Positions 7,456-14,523 of a stretch of DNA of 21,153 nucleotides are shown here, piece after piece. Made by a program: the position numbers and the translations under genes. The stretch spans positions 1 through 21,153 of the forward strand of contig DASTIS010000111.1 in assembly GCA_035717365.1 (NCBI GenBank), written 5' to 3'. This DNA comes from 66-474 sp035717365. Its GTDB lineage: Bacteria; Pseudomonadota; Gammaproteobacteria; Xanthomonadales; Rhodanobacteraceae. The notes beneath the pieces were generated by a model, which was given only the letters and a program-made list of their open reading frames with translations, did not search any database and was not told where the DNA came from. Within the stretch, counting starts at the first letter, position 1; every line of letters starts with the position of its first letter.

Positions 7456-8469
7456 GTGAGCAAAACCATTGCGGTGATCCGTGGCGACGGCATCGGCCCT
7501 GAAATCATGGACGCCACCTTGAAGGTGCTGGGTGCGCTGGACTGTGGACTCGAATACGACTTCGTCGATGCCGGCATGGCGGCGCTGGACCGGCACGGCG
7601 ACCTGTTGCCGCAGGCGACCCTCGACACCATCGCCCGACACGGCGTCGCCCTCAAGGGCCCGTTGACGACGCCGATCGGAAAAGGCTACAGCTCGCTGAA
7701 CGTGGCGCTGCGCCGGCATTTCGACCTGTATGCCAACGTCCGGCCCGCGATCAGTTTTCCGGGAACCCGGGCACGCTACGAGAACATCGACATCGTCACC
7801 GTGCGCGAAAATACGGAAGGCGCGTACATGCAGGAGGGCCAGATGGTGTCCCCGGATGGCGAGATCGCGCAGTCGATCGTGCGCAATACCCGCACCGGCG
7901 CCGGTCGCATCGTGCGCCACGCCTTCGAACTGGCGGTGAAGAAAGGCCGCAAGAAGGTGACGGCCGTGCACAAGGCCAACATCATCAAGACCGCGTCGGG
8001 CCTGTTCCTGGACGTCGCGCGTGAAGTCGCGAAAGACCACCCGCAGATCGAGTTCAACGAGATGATCGTCGACAACACCTGCATGCAACTGGTGATGGAT
8101 CCCTGGCAGTTCGACGTGATCGTCACCACCAACCTGTTCGGCGACATCATTTCCGATTTGTGCGCCGGCCTCGTGGGCGGCCTGGGGTTGGCGCCCGGCG
8201 CCAACATCGGCAAGGACGCGGCGATCTTCGAAGCCGTGCACGGTTCCGCGCCCGACATTGCCGGCAAGCACGTCGCCAATCCCTGCGCGCTGCTGCTGGC
8301 TGCCGCCGAAATGCTGGATCACCTCGACATGACGGCCAAGGCCGCGAAGATCCGAGACGCAATCCGCGCCACGCTGGAAGCCCATGACCGCGTGACGCCC
8401 GATCTGGGCGGCACCGGCACCACGGAGTCGTTTGCCGAAGCGCTGGTGAAGCGCGTGCGTCCTGCGTAA
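7456..8469 (+). CDS. NAD-dependent isocitrate dehydrogenase
   Basis: This 337-residue beta-decarboxylating dehydrogenase converts isocitrate to 2-oxoglutarate in the TCA cycle. The family signature runs through the protein: IRGDGIGPEI at the N-terminus, TVRENTEGAY in the substrate site, KANIIK with the catalytic Lys, NLFGDIISD with the metal-binding Asp, and HGSAPDIAG at the nucleotide site. The overall sequence closely resembles what I recall of the short homodimeric NAD-type enzyme of Xanthomonas campestris, rather than the 416-residue NADP enzyme of E. coli. Isopropylmalate or homoisocitrate dehydrogenase are alternatives, but ENTEGAYMQEGQ argues against leuB. The start is GTG 7456, seven bases after AAAGGAG; the open frame upstream to 7288 crosses the repeat and is not coding. 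Confidence 0.9.
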   Translation: MSKTIAVIRGDGIGPEIMDATLKVLGALDCGLEYDFVDAGMAALDRHGDLLPQATLDTIARHGVALKGPLTTPIGKGYSSLNVALRRHFDLYANVRPAISFPGTRARYENIDIVTVRENTEGAYMQEGQMVSPDGEIAQSIVRNTRTGAGRIVRHAFELAVKKGRKKVTAVHKANIIKTASGLFLDVAREVAKDHPQIEFNEMIVDNTCMQLVMDPWQFDVIVTTNLFGDIISDLCAGLVGGLGLAPGANIGKDAAIFEAVHGSAPDIAGKHVANPCALLLAAAEMLDHLDMTAKAAKIRDAIRATLEAHDRVTPDLGGTGTTESFAEALVKRVRPA

Positions 8470-8503
8470 AACCCCGCGCCGGGCGCTTCATGTTGCAGAT
8501 TTT

Positions 8504-8587
8504 GTAGGAGCGCGCCCGCGCGCGATGGGCGCGACATGAACGCGAAACGATCGCCGGAAGAACAATCGCCGGCAGGCCGGCTCCTAC
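8504..8587. repeat. Head-to-head REP pair (BIME-like)
   Basis: Two REP-type units lie in opposite orientation. GTAGGAGC heads an imperfect GC palindrome at 8504-8526, and the inverse, ending GGCTCCTAC, is at 8565-8587 with a CCGG-type stem. They fill the space between the convergent icd and lpxO genes. The GTAG head followed by a palindrome is the layout of REPs mobilised by RAYT transposases in Pseudomonas and Xanthomonadales. The pair could act as a two-way transcription barrier. Confidence 0.75.
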
Positions 8588-8603
8588 GAGAGGCGGGACC
8601 ATA

Positions 8604-9548
8604 TCAACGCAACAGCGGCCAGGGCGCCAACAGCAGCACCCAGAGCACCGCCAGTGCGCCCGTGAATTTCATGGCCTTGAACAGCTTGCGGTGGCGCCGC
8701 TTGAATCCGCGGCTTGCTTCGCGACGTCGACGCAGGGCCGAGAACAATCGGTTGACCGCGCCGGTCGGTTCGCTGACCTGGTTCGGTGAGGCGGTGATCG
8801 CGCCCATGAAATTGCTGACGTGGTGGTTGATCCATGTGACCAGCCGCGAGCGCAGCGGCCGCTCGAGATCGCACAACAGGATGACCCGGGTCTGGTCGGT
8901 CTTGTTCTCGACCCAATGCACGCAGGTTTCGTCGAAGATCACGTCCTCGCCGTCGCGCCAGAAGTATTCCTGGCCGTCCACGAAAATATGGCACTCACGC
9001 GAGTTGGGTGTCATCAGGCCAAGGTGATAGCGCAACGAGCCCGCGAACGGGTCGCGGTGCGGGTTCAGCGTCACGCCGGGCGGCAGCAACGCGAACATCG
9101 CGGCCTTCACGCCCGGAATCCGGTTGACCAGTTCCACCGTTTTCGGGCACAGCTTCTGCGCCGACGGCAGCGGTTCGCCATACCACTTCACGTAGAACCG
9201 CTTCCATCCGACCTTGAGGAACGAGCTGAAACTCGCGTCGTCGTCCTTGAGCGCCACGCGAATGTGGCCCTGGTCGGAAAGGCCTGAGGCTTCGTCGCGG
9301 ATGGTCTGCCAGTTGTCGCGCAGCGCATCGACGGCCTTGAAGCGCTTGCGATCGGGGAAGGCGCCGGCGGGAACCGCCGAGAACGCGTACATCAGCAGGT
9401 TGTACGGCGCGAACACCATGGCGTGCCCCGCGAGTTGCTTGCCGAGTTTCAGGCGCACGCGCGATCGCAGGTGCACGATCAGCGCGCTCAGCAGGAACAG
9501 CGCGATCAGGCCCAGCAGGACGAAGCGGAGGATCAGCAGCGCGGACAT
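8604..9548 (-). CDS. lpxO: Lipid A 2-hydroxylase LpxO (Asp/Asn beta-hydroxylase family)
   Basis: This 314-residue Fe(II)/2-oxoglutarate oxygenase is predicted to 2-hydroxylate a secondary acyl chain of lipid A. An N-terminal membrane segment (7-27) and a C-terminal one (about 293-312) flank a cytoplasmic catalytic domain. The iron triad is H164 and D166 in NPHRDPF with H211 in DETCVHWVEN, and R221 in TRVILLCD probably binds 2-oxoglutarate. KVGWKRFYVKWY and GSLRYHLGL match Salmonella LpxO closely, as does the length (about 302 residues there). The gene starts 30 bases after the thiD stop and is probably cotranscribed with it. Family members without LPS as substrate exist, but the two-membrane-segment layout favours LpxO. 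Confidence 0.88.
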   Translation of the reverse strand: MSALLILRFVLLGLIALFLLSALIVHLRSRVRLKLGKQLAGHAMVFAPYNLLMYAFSAVPAGAFPDRKRFKAVDALRDNWQTIRDEASGLSDQGHIRVALKDDDASFSSFLKVGWKRFYVKWYGEPLPSAQKLCPKTVELVNRIPGVKAAMFALLPPGVTLNPHRDPFAGSLRYHLGLMTPNSRECHIFVDGQEYFWRDGEDVIFDETCVHWVENKTDQTRVILLCDLERPLRSRLVTWINHHVSNFMGAITASPNQVSEPTGAVNRLFSALRRRREASRGFKRRHRKLFKAMKFTGALAVLWVLLLAPWPLLR

Positions 9549-9578
9549 GACGGGAAACGGTGCGATGTTGCGCGGATT

Positions 9579-10400
9579 CTAGCGTGCGCGTTGCGCCAAT
9601 ACCCGGAGCTGCGTCATGCCCGGCCTGTAGGCGCGAGCCAACGCGCGCTGCACGAAGGCGATCGCGCGGCGCGCAGCCGTGCGGGGCGTACGGCCCCTTG
9701 CCAGTTCCGCGGCCAGCGCCGAAGACAAGGTGCAGCCGGTGCCGTGCGCTTCGAACGGCAGCCTGGGATTGCGGACGTCAAAAGAGCCGCGGGCATCGAA
9801 CCAGCGGTCGACGACTTCGCGCCCGCGCCCGTGGCCGCCCTTCAGCAGCACAGCCCCCGCGCCGAACCCGAGCAGGATCGCGGCGGCGCGTTCGCCGTCG
9901 CGGGCATTGCGGATCGCGATGCCGGTCAGCGCTTCGCCTTCCGGAAGATTGGGCGTCAGCACATCCGCCAGTGGAATCAGGCGTTCGATCAACACCCGGA
10001 CGGCATCCCGGTCCAGCAGGCGCGCGCCCGAAGTCGCGATCATCACCGGATCCACCACCAGCCAGCGCGGCTTCCGGTGTGCGAGTTCACGCGCCACGCA
10101 ACGCACCGTGCGGGCGTCGCCCAGCATGCCGGTCTTGACCGCCGCGATCCGGAAATCATCGAACACCGCGTCAAGCTCGGCGGTGAGATGTTTCACCGGC
10201 ACCGGATGCACCGCCGCGACACCCTGCGTGTTCTGCGCCGTCAGCGCGGTAATCGCGCTGGTGCCATGCACGCCTAGTGCCGCAAAGGTTTTCAGGTCGG
10301 CCTGGATCCCCGCGCCGCCGCCGGAGTCCGAGCCGGCGATTGTGAGGCAACAGGTGGGGGCGGGGGCCGGGGACCGGGGATCAGGGATCGGCTTGGTCAT
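9579..10400 (-). CDS. thiD: Hydroxymethylpyrimidine/phosphomethylpyrimidine kinase ThiD
   Basis: This 273-residue ribokinase-fold enzyme phosphorylates HMP and HMP-P in thiamine synthesis. The signature TIAGSDSGGGAGIQADLK begins at residue 19. VKTGML, VVDPVM, TPNLPE and the C-terminal GTGCTLSSALAA loop, with the catalytic Cys/Asp-type region, are all present. The first 15 or so residues are Pro-rich and precede the usual ThiD start. They are encoded by CCCCGG-rich DNA that resembles the sequence before ileS at 19210-19232, so the annotated start may include a repeat-derived extension. ATG 10400 is the only good start; the next candidates fall inside the conserved core. The gene lies just before the repeat-filled gap at 10401-10820. 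Confidence 0.95.
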   Translation of the reverse strand: MTKPIPDPRSPAPAPTCCLTIAGSDSGGGAGIQADLKTFAALGVHGTSAITALTAQNTQGVAAVHPVPVKHLTAELDAVFDDFRIAAVKTGMLGDARTVRCVARELAHRKPRWLVVDPVMIATSGARLLDRDAVRVLIERLIPLADVLTPNLPEGEALTGIAIRNARDGERAAAILLGFGAGAVLLKGGHGRGREVVDRWFDARGSFDVRNPRLPFEAHGTGCTLSSALAAELARGRTPRTAARRAIAFVQRALARAYRPGMTQLRVLAQRAR

Positions 10401-10410
10401 GGGTTTTGTT

Positions 10411-10504
10411 TGTCATTCCCGCGCAAGCGGGAATCCAGTTTCATACAGCGCCAGGAAAAATCAAAATGGATTCCGGATCACGGCTTCGCTGTGTCCGGAA
10501 TGAC
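10411..10504. repeat. Palindromic repeat pair with GTCATTCC ends
   Basis: The element begins GTCATTCC (10412-10419) and ends GGAATGAC (10497-10504). Inside are two separate hairpins: ATTCCCGC-GCAA-GCGGGAAT on the left, and on the right a longer one with ATTCCGGA pairing with TCCGGAAT around a CGGCTTCGCTG core. TCCA and TGGA just inside also pair. The layout is that of a bacterial interspersed mosaic element. No coding potential is seen. A diverged half-copy lies at 19151-19189. Confidence 0.7.
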
Positions 10505-10560
10505 GGCACCCGATTAGCGTCGTATATCCGCATGGCTCGTGCACGCGATTGGAAAACTTG

Positions 10561-10684
10561 TCGTCATTCCGGGGCGCCTGCGCTTCATCGCAGGCGAACC
10601 CGGAATCGGTTTTGCAAACCCGTCCGACAAAAGACCGATTCCGGGTTCATCGCCGATGAAGCTGGCGATGCCCCGGAATGACGA
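10561..10684. repeat. 124-base MITE-like palindrome with two inverted half-units
   Basis: The outer ends TCGTCATTCCGGGGC and GCCCCGGAATGACGA are perfect inverted repeats. The inner ends AACCCGGAATCGG and CCGATTCCGGGTT also pair. Between them each arm holds its own small hairpin, of different sequence: GCCTGCG with CGCAGGC on the left (10575-10594), ATCGCC with GGCGAT on the right. The central loop is about 20 bases. It lies in the gap between thiD and phoH, with no gene in it. Confidence 0.75.
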
Positions 10685-10707
10685 AGTGCTTTGCAAATAC
10701 TCCGTTC

Positions 10708-10820
10708 GAAGCCGCTTTTGTGAAAAGTCAGGGCAGGGATGTCCGTTCTGATGTGCCATGGCCCATGCGTTCGATGTGCACGGGGCCATTCGTCGAAGCG
10801 GCGATCACGGATGATCGCAC
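10708..10820 (+). repeat. Structured intergenic repeat, copy B
   Basis: This is a full copy. It starts GAAGCCGCTTTTGTGAAAAG. The 5' hairpin is GGGCA 10731-10735, loop GGGA, TGTCC 10740-10744, with a G-U wobble. The 50-base middle has a 7-bp stem (ATGGCCC 10758-10764 with GGGCCAT 10783-10789). The 3' hairpin is GCGATC 10801-10806 with GATCGC 10813-10818. The element ends at the stop codon of phoH (10821-10823, minus strand). Confidence 0.85.
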
Positions 10821-12209
10821 CTATAAAGCCTCGGAAGCAAAATCCGCCAGGCGCGAACGCTCGCCGCGGCGCAGCGTGACGTGCGCGGCGTGCGGCCATT
10901 GCTTGAACCGGTCGACCGCGTAGGTCAGGCCTGATGTTGTTTCGGTGAGGTAGGGCGTGTCGATCTGCTCGACATTGCCAAGGCACACGATCTTGGTGCC
11001 GGGCCCGGCGCGGGTGACCAGGGTCTTCATCTGCTTGGGCGTCAGGTTCTGCGCCTCGTCGATGATCAGGTAACGTGACAGGAACGTGCGCCCGCGCATG
11101 AAGTTCAGCGAACGGATCTTGATGCGTGAGGCCAGCAGGTCGTTGGTGGCCTGACGGCCCCACGAGCCTCCGTCCTCGGGGTTGGCCAGCACTTCCAGGT
11201 TGTCGGTGAGTGCCCCCATCCATGGCGTCATCTTTTCCTCTTCCGTGCCGGGCAGGAAACCGATGTCCTCGCCGACCGATACCGTGGCACGGGTGGTGAT
11301 GATCTCGCGGTAGCGCTGCTGGTCCATCACCTGGGCGAGGCCCGCGGCGAGCGCCAGCAGGGTCTTGCCGGTGCCGGCGGTGCCGAGCAAGGTCACGAAA
11401 TCGATATCCGGGTCCATCAGCATGTTGAGCGCGAAATTCTGTTCGCGGTTGCGCGCGGTGATGCCCCATACGCCGTGTGCGCTGCCGGTGTAATCGCCGA
11501 GCAGCGCCAGCTTCGTCTTGCCGCCCGAGGATTCGAGCACCCGCAGCTCGACGCTGTTTTCGCCCGGCAGGTACAGGCACTGGTTGGGTTGCCAGATCTC
11601 GTCCTCGCGCGGCTCCAACTCGTAGAAGGTATGGCCGCGCTCGGACCACGAGCGCAGTTCCGGATGCCGGTCCCAGAAGTCGGTGGGCAGCTCGGCCGAG
11701 CCGGTGTACAGCAACGAGAAGTCGTCGAGCGCGCGGTCGTTCTCGTAATCCTCGGCGGAAATCCCGAAGATCGTCGCCTTGATCCGCAGGTTGATGTCCT
11801 TGGACACCAGCGCCACCGCCGCTTCGGGGCGGTGTTCGTTGAAGTCCAGGATCGCGGCGAGGATCCGGTTGTCGGCCTTGCCCTGGCCATTGCCGCTGCG
11901 GGTCTGGAAGTAAAGTCGTCCGTTTGCGCCGCCGGTCCTGAGCTTGACGCCGTCGGGTTGCGCCAGCGGCACGCCGTCGGCGATGCCGTGGCTGTTGTTG
12001 CGCTCGATCAGTTCGTTGAGGAAGCGGCTCGCCTGGCGCGCATTGCGCGCGACTTCGGACACGCCCTGTTTCTTTTCGTCCAGTTCCTCCAGCACCGTCA
12101 TCGGGATGAACACGTCGTGTTCCTCGAAGCGGAACAGCGCGGTCGGGTCGTGCAGCAGGACGTTGGTATCGAGCGCGTAGGTGCGCTGGTGATGTGTGTG
12201 ATGGGGCAT
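10821..12209 (-). CDS. PIN-domain plus PhoH-type ATPase
   Basis: This 462-residue protein joins an N-terminal PIN nuclease domain to a PhoH ATPase (PhoH2 architecture). PIN acidic residues are visible at D14 (ALDTNVLL), E41/E42, D113 and D138 (SKDINLR). The ATPase has Walker A GTAGTGKT at 276-283, IITTRATVSVGEDIGFLPG in the characteristic region, Walker B YLIIDEAQN near 380-388, and a late GNVEQID sensor. Characterised PhoH2 proteins unwind and cut RNA. A role in RNA turnover is inferred. ATG 12209 opens the PIN domain; the open frame upstream runs into the REP and bcp. The two preceding genes on this strand are gcvR and bcp. Its stop codon touches repeat copy B. Confidence 0.93.
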   Translation of the reverse strand: MPHHTHHQRTYALDTNVLLHDPTALFRFEEHDVFIPMTVLEELDEKKQGVSEVARNARQASRFLNELIERNNSHGIADGVPLAQPDGVKLRTGGANGRLYFQTRSGNGQGKADNRILAAILDFNEHRPEAAVALVSKDINLRIKATIFGISAEDYENDRALDDFSLLYTGSAELPTDFWDRHPELRSWSERGHTFYELEPREDEIWQPNQCLYLPGENSVELRVLESSGGKTKLALLGDYTGSAHGVWGITARNREQNFALNMLMDPDIDFVTLLGTAGTGKTLLALAAGLAQVMDQQRYREIITTRATVSVGEDIGFLPGTEEEKMTPWMGALTDNLEVLANPEDGGSWGRQATNDLLASRIKIRSLNFMRGRTFLSRYLIIDEAQNLTPKQMKTLVTRAGPGTKIVCLGNVEQIDTPYLTETTSGLTYAVDRFKQWPHAAHVTLRRGERSRLADFASEAL

Positions 12210-12240
12210 CCGATGGCTTGCTCGAGGGGGAATCGTGTCG

Positions 12241-12263
12241 GTCGCGCGCAGGCGCGCTCCTAC
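12241..12263 (-). repeat. Single REP unit overlapping the bcp stop
   Basis: Read on the minus strand this is GTAGGAGCGCGCC followed by TGCGCGCGAC: the GTAG head and GC palindrome of the REP family also seen at 8504-8526 and 12782-12805. The TAG of the head is the stop codon of bcp (12260-12262). It lies between bcp and phoH. Confidence 0.75.
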
Positions 12264-12718
12264 GCGGGAATCGCATCCAGTACGGTTTGCGCGTGGCCGG
12301 GCACCTTCACGCCGCGCCATTCCTGTACCAGCCTGCCCTCGGGATCGATCAGGAAGGTGCTGCGCTCGATCCCCAGGTATTCGCGGCCGTACAGTTTCTT
12401 CTTGCGGATCACGTCGAACGCCTTGCACCAGGCCTCGTCGGTGTCGGCGATGAGCGCGAACGGCAGGCCCAGTTTTTCCTTGAAGCCGTGGTGCGAACGC
12501 GCGCTGTCGCGCGACACACCGACGATCGTGGCGCCGCGCCGCCTGAATTTCGTGTACAGGTCGCGGAAATCACCGGCTTCGCGCGTGCAACCGCTGGTGT
12601 TGTCCTTCGGATAGAAATACAACACCAACCATTGCCCGCGCAGGTCGGCGAGCGCCAGCGTGTCGCCCGACTGGGTGGTGCCGGAGAGCCTGGGGACCTT
12701 GTTGCCGATTTTGATCAT
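12260..12718 (-). CDS. bcp: Thioredoxin-dependent peroxiredoxin, BCP/PrxQ family
   Basis: This 152-residue peroxiredoxin reduces hydrogen and organic peroxides. The peroxidatic Cys44 lies in YPKDNTSGCTREA, close to the usual YPKDxTPGCTxEA. The Cys five residues later that resolves the disulfide in E. coli BCP is replaced by Gly49. The only other Cys is 98 (DEAWCKAFDV), so the enzyme is either 1-Cys or uses an atypical partner. The rest of the fold is intact (VVGVSRDS-like VGVSRDS, FALIADTD, STFLIDPEG, and a final VLDAIPA). The stop codon is supplied by the GTAG head of a REP unit. It lies between gcvR and phoH on the same strand. Confidence 0.95.
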   Translation of the reverse strand: MIKIGNKVPRLSGTTQSGDTLALADLRGQWLVLYFYPKDNTSGCTREAGDFRDLYTKFRRRGATIVGVSRDSARSHHGFKEKLGLPFALIADTDEAWCKAFDVIRKKKLYGREYLGIERSTFLIDPEGRLVQEWRGVKVPGHAQTVLDAIPA

Positions 12719-12753
12719 TGCGTGCTTTCTGCAGGGACTCTACACCAGATCGG

Positions 12754-12805
12754 GTAGCCGGCTTGCCGGCGATGGAATCCGGATCGCGCGCAGGCGCGCT
12801 CCTAC
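12754..12805. repeat. REP pair between gcvR and bcp
   Basis: Plus-strand unit GTAGCCGGCTTGCCGGCGAT (12754-12773) has lost the GAG of the usual head. It faces a full minus-strand unit at 12782-12805 ending CGCGCTCCTAC. The gcvR stop (12806-12808) is immediately next to the second unit. The pair may help terminate or process the gcvR-bcp transcript. Confidence 0.75.
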
Positions 12806-13387
12806 CTAGAATTTGACCGGGTCCATGATCGCGTCGAGATTGAGGCCGTCGCACATTTCCATGAATTCGTCGCGCAGCTCGGCGATGCGGGTGTCGGCCG
12901 GAATACCCACGGTGATCTGCGCCTGGAACATGTCGGCGCCGGTCTGCATGGCCTGGTAGCGCATCGAGGACATCTGCTCGATGCTGATCTTGCGGCGATT
13001 GAAGAAATCGATCAACTCGACCAGTACGCCCGGCTTGTCGGCGGCGACGACTTCGACCATGTACGGCAGCAGGTGGCTTTGCTGGTCGCGCGTCTGGGTG
13101 CGATAGCTGAGCAGGTGCAGGTTCTCGTCGCGCCCGATCCGGCCGAGCGCGGTCTCCAGTTTGGCGATGGCGTCCCATGTCCCTTTCGCCAGAAGCAGTA
13201 CCGACACATCGGCACCGACCGTGGCCACGCGCGACTCCGCCAGATTGCAGCCGGCGTCGGCGATCCGCCGCGACAACACCAGCAGCGGCGATTCCCGGGA
13301 GGGCGCAACCGCCTGGATCAGCAATTGGTGATCGGCGGCAGGACGTGTGCTGGAGCGGTTCAAGGTGGTGACGGGCTTGACGGTCAC
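12806..13387 (-). CDS. gcvR: GcvR-like tandem ACT-domain regulator
   Basis: This 193-residue protein has two ACT domains. The first is at about 20-90, with the ADAGCNLAESRVATVGADVSVL pattern typical of GcvR. The second is at about 105-185, starting with VEVVAADKPGVLVELIDFF. In E. coli GcvR binds GcvA in response to glycine and represses the glycine cleavage operon; partners here are unknown. The start is uncertain. GTG 13387 is the best in-frame candidate upstream of the first domain, and a TTG eight codons later is possible. The open frame continues far upstream across dapA on the other strand but has no similarity. It is divergent from dapA, an arrangement I recall from Xanthomonas relatives. 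Confidence 0.8.
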   Translation of the reverse strand: MTVKPVTTLNRSSTRPAADHQLLIQAVAPSRESPLLVLSRRIADAGCNLAESRVATVGADVSVLLLAKGTWDAIAKLETALGRIGRDENLHLLSYRTQTRDQQSHLLPYMVEVVAADKPGVLVELIDFFNRRKISIEQMSSMRYQAMQTGADMFQAQITVGIPADTRIAELRDEFMEMCDGLNLDAIMDPVKF

Positions 13388-13443
13388 AGTGGGCCAGCAT
13401 AGTGGCGTCGGGCCAGCAGTGCATGTATTTGCGATCGCTGCGA

Positions 13444-13505
13444 GGCGGAAGCCGCTGTGCGGATTTCCCGCAGCGGCTTCCGCCGGCTCGAACGCCGGAT
13501 TTTTC
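13444..13505 (+). other. Long hairpin plus terminator-like hairpin, possible decayed repeat copy
   Basis: GGCGGAAGCCGCTG (13444-13457) pairs perfectly with CAGCGGCTTCCGCC (13471-13484) over 14 bp. A second hairpin CCGGC-TCGAAC-GCCGG follows, then ATTTTT (13499-13504), which looks like an intrinsic terminator on the plus strand. No plus-strand gene lies upstream. Flanking TTTGCGATCGCTGC (13428-13441) and GATTTTTCAC resemble, on the minus strand, the two ends of the structured repeat family. The region may therefore be a degraded copy rather than a terminator. Confidence 0.5.
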
Positions 13506-13546
13506 ACCGCATCGGTTTCGCGGGCGATCCGGCGATTCGATTGTCC

Positions 13547-13552
13547 TATGAT
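13547..13552 (+). promoter_or_regulatory. Possible -10 box for dapA
   Basis: TATGAT lies 30 bases before the dapA start. No convincing -35 box is seen at 16-18 bases upstream, so the call is weak. Confidence 0.3.
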
Positions 13553-13582
13553 GCGGTGTTTGGATGAGGCGGAGCACTTCCC

Positions 13583-14506
13583 GTGGAAATTGCCGGCAGC
13601 CTGTGTGCAATCGTGACGCCGTTCGACGCGAACGGTTCGCTCGATCTGGCGGCGTTCGGGCGGCTGCTGGATCGCCAACTCGACGGCGGCACCCAGGGCA
13701 TCGTCATCGCCGGCTCCACCGGCGAGGCCCACATGCTGGACGAACCCGACTACGAGCGCCTGCTGGCGTTCGCGGTCGAACGCGTTGCACATCGGGTTCC
13801 GGTCATCGCGGGGACCGGCGAGGCCGCGACATCGAAAACCATCGCGCTGACCCGCCGGGCCAAGGCGCTGGGCGCCGACGCGGCGCTGGTCGTCACGCCG
13901 TATTACGTGCGCCCGACCCAGGAAGGGCTGCGCCGCCATTTCGGCGAAATCGCCGGGCACTGCAACATCCCGATCGTGATGTACAACGTTCCCTCGCGCA
14001 CGGCCTGCGACATGCAACCGGAAACCGTCGCCGTCCTGCGCGACACCGCCGGCGTTGTCGGCATCAAGGAGGCGGTGGGCACCCCCGAACGAATCGAGGC
14101 CATCGTGCAACTTCAGCGCCCGGGGTTTGTCTACCTGTCCGGTGACGATGGCAGCGCAGCCGAGGCGATGCTGGCTGGCGCGGGAGGCGTGGTATCCGTG
14201 GTCAACAATCTGGTTCCCGGACTGTTTCGTGCGCTGTGCGATGCCGCCCATCGAGGCGATCGTGCCGCCACGGCAGAACACATGGCGCGTCTCGAACCCC
14301 TGCTGGATGCACTCAACTGCGCGCCCAATCCGATTCCGGTCAAGGCAGGCCTGGCCGAACTCGGCCTTTGCAATGCGGTTCTGCGCTTGCCGCTGGTGGA
14401 ACTTGCCGCCGGTCCTGCGCGTACACGGCTGCGTGAAACGCTTTTGCCCCTGGAAGCCTGGGCCGCAGACGCCGCCCAGGCCCCGGCTGGCGCCGCCGCG
14501 CCTTGA
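13583..14506 (+). CDS. dapA: 4-hydroxy-tetrahydrodipicolinate synthase DapA
   Basis: This class I aldolase condenses pyruvate with aspartate semialdehyde, the first dedicated step to lysine and diaminopimelate. The 307-residue protein has the Schiff-base Lys162 (VGIKEAVG), Tyr134 (VMYNVPSRT), Arg139 and the GSTGE loop at 44-48, where Ser replaces the first of the usual two Thr. GTG 13583 is the start: GGAG lies eight bases upstream at 13571-13574, and the N-terminus then fits the family. A short Ala/Pro-rich tail (about 12 residues) extends past the last helix. The BamC-like lipoprotein follows 17 bases later, the same dapA-bamC order as in E. coli. Confidence 0.95.
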   Translation: MEIAGSLCAIVTPFDANGSLDLAAFGRLLDRQLDGGTQGIVIAGSTGEAHMLDEPDYERLLAFAVERVAHRVPVIAGTGEAATSKTIALTRRAKALGADAALVVTPYYVRPTQEGLRRHFGEIAGHCNIPIVMYNVPSRTACDMQPETVAVLRDTAGVVGIKEAVGTPERIEAIVQLQRPGFVYLSGDDGSAAEAMLAGAGGVVSVVNNLVPGLFRALCDAAHRGDRAATAEHMARLEPLLDALNCAPNPIPVKAGLAELGLCNAVLRLPLVELAAGPARTRLRETLLPLEAWAADAAQAPAGAAAP

Positions 14507-14523
14507 TCATGCACAATGCGCCC

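Noticed and set aside
10585..12276. 563-codon open frame opposite and overlapping phoH in another frame
   Set aside because: It runs through three repeat elements and the phoH gene with no family signature, while phoH itself is clear.
13388..14281. Upstream extension of the GcvR-like gene
   Set aside because: It lies antisense to dapA and has no ACT-like or other recognisable sequence.
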